From Salsipaludibacter sp038233055 (GTDB taxonomy: Bacteria; Actinomycetota; Nitriliruptoria; Nitriliruptorales; Nitriliruptoraceae): 13,231 nt of DNA. The notes under the pieces are model-generated. The model worked only from the letters and a program-made list of their open reading frames with translations, ran no database searches and was not told the DNA's origin. Of the stretch, positions 6,659 to 12,770 are shown piece after piece (the stretch's first letter is position 1; every line of letters starts with the position of its first letter). Position numbers and translations under genes: made by a program. Where the stretch lies: assembly GCA_038233055.1 (NCBI GenBank), contig JBBSMS010000096.1, positions 1 through 13,231 of the forward strand, given 5' to 3'.

Positions 6659-8022
6659 CGGCGCCGGACCCGGCGTCCCGCCGCCCGTCCCCGGACGGCG
6701 AGCGCGGCACCGACACGTCGGCGCCCGCCGGTCCTCCGCCCCGACCGCCGACCCGACCGCGGTCGTGGTCGACGATGGTGGCGTGGATCACCCCGTCGCT
6801 GGCATCGGCGGCGATCATCGCGGCCGCCAGCGGCATGGGGCAGTTCGCGATCACCGCCGTGATCGGCGACGTGGCCTCGGCATTCGGCACGCCTGGCGCG
6901 GACTCGGACCTGTCGGCCCAGTTGGGCCTGCAGGCCACCACGCTCGGGATCGCCCTGGCCGTGATCCGACTTGCCTCGCTGGGGTCGCTCCCAGGTGCGG
7001 CGCTGGCCGACCACCTCGGACGGCGCCGGGTCCTGCTCGTGGCGCTGACCGTGGGACTGGTGCTGACGGGGGCGTCCGCGCTGGCGGGCTCGTTCTGGGC
7101 CTGGGTGGCGCTGGTCGCGCTGGCGCGGCCGTGGCTGTCGACGATCAACGCCGTGGGCGGGGTGGTGGCGGCCGAGGAGGTCACGTCACGGCACCGGTCG
7201 TGGGCGATCGGGCTGATCGCGGCCAGCTACGGCATCGGGAGCGGGATCATCTCCATCGGGCGATCGCTGCTGCCGCCGGGCTTCCGGCCCGTGATGCTGG
7301 CGTCGCTCGTGCCGCTGCTGGCGCTGCCGTGGCTGTGGCGCACGCTGGCCGAGCCGCCGGTCGCCGAGCAGGCACGCGTGGACGAGGGCCTGCGGTCATT
7401 GCCGGGACGGGTGCCGGCCCCGTTCGTCCCGAACCTGCTGCGGCTGGTCGCGGTCACGTTCGGCATCGCCGTCGCCACCGGGCCGGGCTTCACCTACGTG
7501 TTCGTGTACGGCGAATCGATCCTCGACCTCAGCCGCGCGACCATGGCGGGGGTCGTGCTGGCGGCCGGCCCGGTAGGGCTGGTGGGCCTGCTGCTGGGGC
7601 GGTGGTTGGCCGACACGACGGGTCGCCGCCCGGCGATCGCGCTCGGCCTGGTGGGCAGCGCCGCGGGCTTCGCGGGCACCTACAGCGGGGCGGTGCCGTT
7701 GATGTTCGTGGGCTACCTGGTCGGGGTCCTCGCGGGGGGTGCGCTGGGTCCCGGACTCGGCGCGGCCGGCGCCGAGACGTTCCCGACCCGCGTACGTGCC
7801 ACCGTGGCGGGGTGGCTGACCGCGGCCGGGGTGGTCGGGGCGGTCGTCGGCCTCGCGGCCTTCGGTGCCCTGGCAGACGCGACCGGCGGGTTCGGCGGGG
7901 CCGCAGCCCTGTTGGCGCTGGTCCCGGTGGCGGCGCTGCTGGCCCTGCGCCGCCTGCCCGAGACACGCGGCTGGGAACTGGATGGCCGCGCGCCGGTCGC
8001 GGCGGGACCGGTCGCCTCCTGA
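6655..8022 (+). CDS. MFS transporter
   Basis: Major facilitator superfamily transporter of 455 residues, a secondary carrier in the cytoplasmic membrane. About 12 hydrophobic helices follow a Pro/Arg-rich cytoplasmic N-terminus of about 40 residues. MFS motif A appears in both halves: ALADHLGRRRV (Asp119, Gly122, Arg123-125) between helices 2 and 3, and RWLADTTGRRPA in the second half. The PETRGWEL segment near the end recalls the PETRG/PETK signature of sugar-porter-like MFS proteins. GTG 6655 overlaps the ligase stop by 4 bases, which suggests translational coupling; no separate ribosome binding site is visible. ATG 6775 is an alternative start that drops the Pro/Arg-rich stretch. Operon with an acyl-CoA ligase suggests import of an acid that the ligase activates, or export of a product; this is inference. 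Confidence 0.88.
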   Translation: MTAPDPASRRPSPDGERGTDTSAPAGPPPRPPTRPRSWSTMVAWITPSLASAAIIAAASGMGQFAITAVIGDVASAFGTPGADSDLSAQLGLQATTLGIALAVIRLASLGSLPGAALADHLGRRRVLLVALTVGLVLTGASALAGSFWAWVALVALARPWLSTINAVGGVVAAEEVTSRHRSWAIGLIAASYGIGSGIISIGRSLLPPGFRPVMLASLVPLLALPWLWRTLAEPPVAEQARVDEGLRSLPGRVPAPFVPNLLRLVAVTFGIAVATGPGFTYVFVYGESILDLSRATMAGVVLAAGPVGLVGLLLGRWLADTTGRRPAIALGLVGSAAGFAGTYSGAVPLMFVGYLVGVLAGGALGPGLGAAGAETFPTRVRATVAGWLTAAGVVGAVVGLAAFGALADATGGFGGAAALLALVPVAALLALRRLPETRGWELDGRAPVAAGPVAS

Positions 8023-8030
8023 CCGGTACG

Positions 8031-8047
8031 GCGGCCCTGCTGGCCGC
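8031..8047 (+). terminator. Possible terminator hairpin after the MFS gene
   Basis: GCGGCC (8031-8036), a 5-base loop, and GGCCGC (8042-8047) form a perfect 6-bp stem starting 8 bases after the MFS stop. No T-run follows. It fits a transcript end before the -10-like hexamer at 8082. Confidence 0.3.
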
Positions 8048-8081
8048 GTCCGGCCTCGACCGGATCGGACGCCCCGCCCCG

Positions 8082-8087
8082 TAGGAT
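8082..8087 (+). promoter_or_regulatory. -10-like hexamer upstream of the membrane protein gene
   Basis: TAGGAT lies 19 bases before GTG 8107, giving a leader of about 10-14 bases if used. No -35 match is visible at the usual distance. GGATCGG occurs at 8062-8068 and again at 8084-8090, overlapping the hexamer. Confidence 0.35.
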
Positions 8088-8106
8088 CGGCCTTGTACGG
8101 CCTCGC

Positions 8107-9141
8107 GTGCGACGGGGCCGACCCGGGATCGTCGTCAGGGGCATCGTGGCCGTCCTCGTCAGCGCGCTCGCGACCGCGGTGTCGGTGCTGGCCAGTCGTC
8201 GGTTCGGTACTCGCTGGCGGGACGGTGGACGTGCCCACCCGGCGATGCTCGCGTGGGCGATCGGGCTCGGGATGGTCGCCGTCGCCGCAGCGGCACTGCT
8301 GGTCGGCGCCGCGACCGGGTTCAACCGCCCGCTGTATCGCTTCTACCACCTGACCGGCGCCGTGCTCGACCTCCCGTGGCTGGCCTTGGGCGTCGTCCTG
8401 CTCAACAGCCGGGACCGGGTGGCCTCGCGAATCACGGGCGCGGCCGGGGCCCTGCTGTTCCTCGTCCTGCTCCCCGCGGCCCTCCGGGCGGAGCCGCTGT
8501 CGCTGGTCGCGGCGCTGTTGGCCGCGTGCTGGTCGGTCGTGTTGCTGGAGGGGAACCCGACCCGGGTCCGGATCGGGTCGAGCCTGGTCGTGGCCGGGTT
8601 CTCGTTGCTGGCGTTCACGGTCGTGCTGCCGGCCGGGTTCATCGGCCCCCTGGACTCCGCCGGACTCCCACCGGCCGCCGACGTGCTGCCGGCCGTCAGT
8701 CGCGGCTTCGCGGTCGCCGGGACGGTCGTCGGCGCGGTGATCGGGATCGTCGGTGCAGTGGCGGCGGCGGGACACCTGCTGTGGCAGCACGCCGAGCAGG
8801 TCGAGTCCACGGCCCCGCCAGTCGGCGAGCCGTCGGGACCGTCCACCCGCGCGCGCTGGGACTGGCGTGCGCCGGCGTCCGGGGCGGTGCGTGACCGGGC
8901 CATGGCGAACCTGTTGGTCGCGACCGGCGTCTCGCTGGTGGCGGGCGGGGCCGGCGTGGCCTCGTTCCTGGGCGGGATCACGTCCGACGCCGTCGGGATC
9001 ACCGTCGGCGTGGTGCTGGTGGCCGCCGGGATCCAGCGCGTGGCACCCGGGACGGCGAGTCGTCCGGCCGCGTCCGCCACCGGGTCCCCGCTGGCCGGCC
9101 CAGCGGGCGCCACGGACCCGGCCGGCCCCGTGTCCGGATGA
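8107..9141 (+). CDS. Polytopic membrane protein of unknown function
   Basis: Protein of 344 residues with about 8-9 hydrophobic segments, near residues 9-30, 46-68, 82-99, 104-121, 124-142, 150-173, 196-224, 266-288 and 290-308. The segment NRPLYRFYHLTGAVLDLPWLALG resembles a pattern (Tyr-Arg-x-Tyr-x-Leu-x-Gly then Trp-Leu-Gly/Ala-Leu-Gly) that I associate from memory with uncharacterised actinobacterial membrane proteins. No catalytic motif or known transporter signature is seen. A soluble Pro/Ser/Arg-rich loop lies between helices 7 and 8 (about 230-260), and the last 30 residues are Ala/Pro/Gly-rich. GTG 8107 is taken as start; GTG 8146 with AGGGG 4 bases upstream is a real alternative that would shorten the protein by 13 residues. 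Its stop overlaps the glutaredoxin-like start (ATGA 9138-9141), so the two are coupled. I cannot assign a function. Confidence 0.75.
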   Translation: MRRGRPGIVVRGIVAVLVSALATAVSVLASRRFGTRWRDGGRAHPAMLAWAIGLGMVAVAAAALLVGAATGFNRPLYRFYHLTGAVLDLPWLALGVVLLNSRDRVASRITGAAGALLFLVLLPAALRAEPLSLVAALLAACWSVVLLEGNPTRVRIGSSLVVAGFSLLAFTVVLPAGFIGPLDSAGLPPAADVLPAVSRGFAVAGTVVGAVIGIVGAVAAAGHLLWQHAEQVESTAPPVGEPSGPSTRARWDWRAPASGAVRDRAMANLLVATGVSLVAGGAGVASFLGGITSDAVGITVGVVLVAAGIQRVAPGTASRPAASATGSPLAGPAGATDPAGPVSG

Positions 9142-9461
9142 GTCGACGGCCGGTGGTGACGGTCTACACCCGGGCGGGGTGCGGGCTGTGCGCGACCGCG
9201 GAGGACCTGGTGGCGCGCGAGGCCCGTCGAGCGGAGGTGGTGCTGGTCGACGTCGATGCCGACCCCGACCTGCAGCGGGCCTACAACGTGCGGGTCCCGG
9301 TGGTCGCGGTCGACGGGGTGGAGGTCGCCGAGGTCGTGGTCCGCCCGGGCGAGGTCCGAGCGGCCGTGCGAGCGGCGCGACGGGCCCGCAGACGCGGTCA
9401 CCGGCGTGGTCCCGGACCGCGTGGAGGCTCTCGCCCTGGCCCGGACGCCGGCACCGGGTGA
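9138..9461 (+). CDS. Glutaredoxin-like (DUF836-type) protein
   Basis: Protein of 107 residues, the first 80 forming a thioredoxin-fold domain: VVTVYTRAGCGLC with redox-type Cys15 and Cys18 (CGLC), and the cis-proline Pro54 in VRVPVVAVDG. Such proteins reduce disulfides or glutathionylated or mycothiolated targets in the cytoplasm; the actual partner is unknown. The start ATG overlaps the preceding stop by 4 bases. Residues 81-107 are an Arg/Gly/Pro-rich tail not typical of the family. Its codons have many A or T third bases (9 of the last 23), unlike the rest of the window, so the tail may come from a frameshift near 9370-9390. A glutaredoxin-like gene in front of hemA is conserved in actinobacteria (Rv0508 before Rv0509 in M. 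tuberculosis). Family assignment good; C-terminus uncertain. Confidence 0.85.
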   Translation: MSRRPVVTVYTRAGCGLCATAEDLVAREARRAEVVLVDVDADPDLQRAYNVRVPVVAVDGVEVAEVVVRPGEVRAAVRAARRARRRGHRRGPGPRGGSRPGPDAGTG

Positions 9462-9498
9462 CACCGGCACGCGGTCAGGAGCCGGGAGTCGACCTCCC

Positions 9499-9504
9499 TA
9501 CACT
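9499..9504 (+). promoter_or_regulatory. -10-like hexamer upstream of rex
   Basis: TACACT lies 101 bases before the rex start, in the 144-base gap after the glutaredoxin-like gene. No good -35 is seen. I looked for the Rex operator pattern (TGTGA, a short gap, TCACA) between 9462 and 9605 and found none. Confidence 0.3.
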
Positions 9505-9508
9505 GGGG

Positions 9509-9561
9509 GTGGCACGTCCCGGCGCCTCGTCGGTGTCGTCCCGGACGTCGTGTCGTGCCAC
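9509..9561 (+). repeat. Inverted repeat in the rex leader
   Basis: GTGGCACG (9509-9516) and CGTGCCAC (9554-9561) are perfect 8-bp complements 37 bases apart. CCGGA at 9541-9545 can also pair with TCCCGG at 9517-9522 through one bulge. This would form a stem-loop in the leader RNA. The arms are too far apart for a usual dimer operator. Confidence 0.35.
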
Positions 9562-9605
9562 GGGTCCGCGCAGGTCGTCGGTCGTGCAGACTGCTGGAGA
9601 CACCC

Positions 9606-10268
9606 ATGTCCCGTTCGATTCCCGAGGCCACGGTGGCACGCCTGCCGCTGTACCTCCAGGCCCTGGTCGAGTCCTCGGAGAACGCCGTCCACACGATCTC
9701 GTCGACGGCACTGGCCGACAAGTCGGGCGTGAACGCCGCGATCGTGCGCAAGGACCTGTCCCAACTCGGCGCCTTCGGCACCCGTGGCGTGGGCTACCGC
9801 GTCGGGGAACTGATCGACGAGATCTCCGAGGTCCTGGGCCTCAACAAGGACCGGGCACTGGTCATCGTCGGGATCGGGAACCTCGGTCGGGCGCTCGCGA
9901 CCTATGACGGGTTCCAGCGCCGGGGATTCGACGTCGTGGGGCTCTTCGACGACGCCGATGACAAGGTTGGCATGAGGTTGGGCGACCTGGAGGTGGAACC
10001 GGTCGCCGTGCTGGACGAGGCGGTCGCGTCACGCGGCGCCACCATCGCCGTCGTGGCCACCCCGGCGCAGTACGCCCAGGACATCGTCGACCGGCTGGTG
10101 GCGGTGGGGGTCACCGCGATCCTCAACTTCGCGCCGACCCACCTCGAGACCCCGGAGCACGTGGCGGTGCGCAAGGTCGACGTGTCGACCGAACTCCAGA
10201 TCCTGAGTTTCTACGAACAGCTCTACGCCACCCCGGGGCCGGAACGACAGGTCGCGACCGGCCCGTGA
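9606..10268 (+). CDS. rex: Redox-sensing transcriptional repressor Rex
   Basis: Protein of 220 residues, normal for Rex. Rex binds operator DNA when NADH is low and is released by NADH, so respiratory and related genes are switched on when oxygen or another acceptor is short. The N-terminal winged helix-turn-helix covers about residues 1-80, with STALADKSGVNAAIVRKDLS and LGAFGTRGVGY. The Rossmann NADH domain begins with VIVGIGNLGRAL (Gly89, Gly91, Gly94). Near the C-terminus are ILNFAP and the domain-swapping helix LQILSFYEQL. ATG 9606 is chosen: GGAGA at 9596-9600 lies 5 bases upstream and MSRSIPEATVARLPLYLQAL is the usual Rex N-terminus. The upstream in-frame start at 9555 would add 17 non-conserved residues. 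In Streptomyces rex leads the hemACD operon and represses it; here rex and hemA are 268 bases apart. Confidence 0.96.
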   Translation: MSRSIPEATVARLPLYLQALVESSENAVHTISSTALADKSGVNAAIVRKDLSQLGAFGTRGVGYRVGELIDEISEVLGLNKDRALVIVGIGNLGRALATYDGFQRRGFDVVGLFDDADDKVGMRLGDLEVEPVAVLDEAVASRGATIAVVATPAQYAQDIVDRLVAVGVTAILNFAPTHLETPEHVAVRKVDVSTELQILSFYEQLYATPGPERQVATGP

Positions 10269-10272
10269 TCGA

Positions 10273-10294
10273 CCCGGCCGGTATCAGGCCCGGG
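10273..10294 (+). terminator. Hairpin directly after rex
   Basis: CCCGGCC (10273-10279) and GGCCCGGG (10287-10294) pair over 7 GC base pairs with one bulged C and a 7-base loop, beginning 4 bases after the rex stop. No T-run follows. It could end or reduce read-through from rex into hemA. Confidence 0.35.
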
Positions 10295-10413
10295 GCACGT
10301 CGGCTCCCGTGGTCGGAGGTCCGCGAACATCGGGGCACGGCCGACATTCGCACCGCAACCGGTGCCGTCCGGACGACCCCCTCGATCCACCCGGGGGCCG
10401 AGGTGGTGCTCGA

Positions 10414-10439
10414 TAGACTGTTGGATCGATCGCGATCCA
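10414..10439 (+). promoter_or_regulatory. Candidate hemA promoter with 18-bp palindromic operator-like site
   Basis: TAGACT (10414-10419) is a -10-like hexamer. Three bases on, TGGATCGATCGCGATCCA (10422-10439) has perfect 7-bp arms around a 4-base centre, placed where transcription would start. The 7-4-7 layout equals that of known Rex operators, but the arm sequence lacks TGTGA/TCACA. No -35 match is visible. The rest of the 268-base rex-hemA gap holds no gene that I can support. Confidence 0.4.
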
Positions 10440-10525
10440 CGTCCGTCGACGGCCCACGCCCCGCCCGTCCCGGCCTCCGCGCCCGACCCCGGGCGCCCCG
10501 CTCGACCGCCACGCGACCACTTCCG

Positions 10526-10532
10526 AAGAAGG
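10526..10532 (+). promoter_or_regulatory. Ribosome binding site of hemA
   Basis: AAGAAGG lies 4 bases before ATG 10537 and supports that start, at which the catalytic Cys falls at residue 50 as in characterised enzymes. Confidence 0.5.
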
Positions 10533-10536
10533 CGCC

Positions 10537-11808
10537 ATGTCCCTCCTCGTCGTCGGTGCCAGCCACCGCAGCAGCGACCTTGCGCTGCTGGAACGGCTGG
10601 CCGTACCGGCCGATGAGCGTCGCAAGGTCCTGCGCGAACTGGTCGACCTGGACCATGTGCTCGAGGCCGTCGTGCTCTCGACCTGCAACCGGGTCGAGGT
10701 GTACGTCGACCTTGCGAAGTTCCACCCCGGCCTGGACGAGGTGACGTCGTACCTCGCCGCCCGGGCCGGCGACCGGGCCGAGGACTTCCTGGACTCGCAC
10801 GAGGTCGCCTACGACCTGGACGTCGCCACCCACCTGTTCCGGGTTGCCGGTGGCGTCGAGTCGATGGTCGTCGGGGAGCGCCAGATCGCCATGCAGGTGC
10901 GTGACGCGATGGAGCTGGCGCGCCACGAGGGGACCGCCCGCCGGATGCTCCAGCGCCTGTTCCGCCAGTCCGTGCGGGTCGGCCGCCGGCTGCGCAACGA
11001 GACCGCCATCAGCGCCGGCAGTTCCTCGATGGTCGAGGTCGCGCTGGCCACCGTCGCCCAGGACCACGGCCTGCCGGAGCACCCCACCAGCCTGATCGTG
11101 GGTGCCGGCAAGGTCGGCAGCCTCGCCGCGGAACGCCTCGCCACCGGCGACGACCTGCGGGTCTGGAACCGCTCGCTCGACAAGGCGACGCGGCTGGCCG
11201 TCCGCCACGGCGCCACCGTCGTCGACCAGTTGGCCACAGCCGTCGCCGATGCCGACCTGGTCGTGTGCACGACCGGCGCTGCCACGCCGTTGCTGACCCG
11301 CGAGGTCGTGGGGGCCCGGGCGGCCCGTCCGCTGGTCGTGGTCGACCTCGCCATGCCGCACAACGTCGCAAGCGACGTGGCCGACCTGCCGGGGGTGCGC
11401 GTCGTCGGCCTCGCTGAGGTCCGCGCCGCGGCCGACGAGACCCTGCAGGACGAGGTGCTGCGGGACGCGCTCGACCTGGTCGACCAGGAGGTCGCAGGCT
11501 TCTCGACCTGGATGTCCGCGATCGAGGTCGCGCCGACGATCCGGGCCTTGCGACGTCGCGCCGAGTCGGTCCGCGCTGACGAACTGGACCGCCTCGGGAG
11601 CCGCCTGGCGACCCTGACCGACGATCAGCGTCACGCCGTCGAGGCCCTGACCGAGGGCATTCTCAACACGCTCCTGCACCAACCCACGATCCGCCTGAAG
11701 GAACGCGCTGACGACGGCACCGCCCAGGTGGTCGTGGACGCGTTGCGGGACCTGTTCGACCTCGACGACGGCCCAGTGCCGCCGTCGTCTGCGGGTACCC
11801 GAGGATGA
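10537..11808 (+). CDS. hemA: Glutamyl-tRNA reductase
   Basis: Protein of 423 residues, the normal length. It reduces Glu-tRNA(Glu) with NADPH to glutamate-1-semialdehyde, the first committed step of the C5 route to tetrapyrroles. The N-terminal catalytic domain has VVGASHRSS, the STCNR motif with nucleophile Cys50, and His99 in THLFRVAGGVESMVVGE, followed by ERQI. The NADPH domain starts with LIVGAGKVG (Gly189, Gly191, Gly194) and contains DLAMPHNV. The dimerisation domain ends with LHQPTIRLKE and an acidic, Pro/Ser-rich tail. ATG 10537 is supported by the upstream AAGAAGG and by the position of Cys50. The stop overlaps hemC by 4 bases (ATGA), so hemA, hemC and hemD form one coupled unit. In actinobacteria this enzyme is the usual control point of haem synthesis; Rex control is inferred. 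Confidence 0.97.
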   Translation: MSLLVVGASHRSSDLALLERLAVPADERRKVLRELVDLDHVLEAVVLSTCNRVEVYVDLAKFHPGLDEVTSYLAARAGDRAEDFLDSHEVAYDLDVATHLFRVAGGVESMVVGERQIAMQVRDAMELARHEGTARRMLQRLFRQSVRVGRRLRNETAISAGSSSMVEVALATVAQDHGLPEHPTSLIVGAGKVGSLAAERLATGDDLRVWNRSLDKATRLAVRHGATVVDQLATAVADADLVVCTTGAATPLLTREVVGARAARPLVVVDLAMPHNVASDVADLPGVRVVGLAEVRAAADETLQDEVLRDALDLVDQEVAGFSTWMSAIEVAPTIRALRRRAESVRADELDRLGSRLATLTDDQRHAVEALTEGILNTLLHQPTIRLKERADDGTAQVVVDALRDLFDLDDGPVPPSSAGTRG

Positions 11809-12770
11809 CCTGGCGGATCGCCACCAGACGCTCCACCCTCGCCCGGACCCAGGCCCAGCAGGTCGGCGAGGCGCTCACGTCGGTGTCCGGTCGCGAGGTC
11901 GAACTGGTCGCCCTTTCCAGCACCGGCGACGACCATCCCGAGCGCGCCGTCGAGGCATTCGATGCCAAGGGCATCTTCGTCGACTCGATCCGGCAGGCCG
12001 TGCTCGACGGCGACTGCCACCTGGCCGTGCACTCCTACAAGGACCTGCCGACCGCGCCCGCCGAGGGCCTGGTGGTGCCGGTCGTGCCTCGCCGGGTGGA
12101 CCCCCGCGACGCGCTGGTGACCCGGGCCGGCTGGCGCCTGGTCGACCTGCCGCGCGATCGCACCGTCACCATCGGCACGTCGTCCGCCCGCCGCCGCGCC
12201 CAGGTCAGCCGGGCGCGTCGCGACGTGCTGGTCCAGCCGTTGCGTGGCAACGTCGAGACCCGGTTGCGGCGCGTCGCCGACGGTGACCTGGACGGGGTCG
12301 TGGTGGCGTTCGCGGGCCTGCTGCGGCTGGGACCGTCGCTGGCCGACCTGCTGGACCAGGTCACGCCGGTCCCGCTGGAGAACGGCGAGATGCTGCACGC
12401 CCCGGCCCAGGGGGCCTTGGCGCTGGAGTGCCGCGCCGACGACCTCGAGACCCAGACCGCCCTGCGCCTGCTGGACCATCGCGAGAGCCGTTTGGCCGTG
12501 CGCGCCGAGCGGGGCCTGCTCGCCAACCTGGAGGGTGGGTGCACGGCACCGATCGGCGCCCACGCGGCCATCGTCCACGACGGCCCGACCCCGCAGGTGG
12601 AACTCCTGGGGCTGCTGTCGGACGAGTCCGGGACGAACCTGGCGCGGACCTCCCAGCGCGGCGCGGTCACCGAACTGCCCGAACTGGCGGCCGCGGTCGC
12701 GTCCAGCCTGCGGGCCGCGACGGGGACGGTCGCACCGACGGGGGACGCGCCGTCGCGGGCTGACCGATGA
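11805..12770 (+). CDS. hemC: Porphobilinogen deaminase (hydroxymethylbilane synthase)
   Basis: Protein of 321 residues, normal length. It joins four porphobilinogen molecules into hydroxymethylbilane in the cytoplasm, the substrate of HemD. Family motifs in order are RIATRRSTLARTQAQ, AKGIF (usually GKGLF), HSYKDLPT (His76 to Thr83) with catalytic-type Asp80, GTSSARRRAQ, RGNVETRL, FAGLLRLG, and EGGCTAPIGAHA with Cys246, which carries the dipyrromethane cofactor. All residues expected for activity are present. ATG 11805 overlaps the hemA stop, and the hemC stop overlaps the hemD ATG at 12767, both as ATGA, so translation of the three genes is coupled. The last 20 residues are Ala/Thr/Pro-rich and not conserved. 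Confidence 0.97.
   Translation: MTWRIATRRSTLARTQAQQVGEALTSVSGREVELVALSSTGDDHPERAVEAFDAKGIFVDSIRQAVLDGDCHLAVHSYKDLPTAPAEGLVVPVVPRRVDPRDALVTRAGWRLVDLPRDRTVTIGTSSARRRAQVSRARRDVLVQPLRGNVETRLRRVADGDLDGVVVAFAGLLRLGPSLADLLDQVTPVPLENGEMLHAPAQGALALECRADDLETQTALRLLDHRESRLAVRAERGLLANLEGGCTAPIGAHAAIVHDGPTPQVELLGLLSDESGTNLARTSQRGAVTELPELAAAVASSLRAATGTVAPTGDAPSRADR

Noticed and set aside
8062..8090. GGATCGG direct repeat 22 bases apart around the -10-like hexamer, and GGATCG near other promoters
   Set aside because: GGATCG is frequent throughout this GC-rich window, also inside genes, so two copies mean little.
7396..8790. 464-codon minus-strand open frame across the MFS and membrane protein genes
   Set aside because: Low-complexity Gln/Arg/Asp-rich product typical of antisense frames; both plus-strand genes have credible membrane helices.
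9462..9605. Classical Rex operator (TGTGA, short gap, TCACA) before rex
   Set aside because: I searched the gap by eye and found no such pair; the only inverted repeat there has arms 37 bases apart.
10123..11682. 519-codon minus-strand open frame opposite rex and hemA
   Set aside because: Antisense shadow of hemA, which has all catalytic and cofactor motifs.
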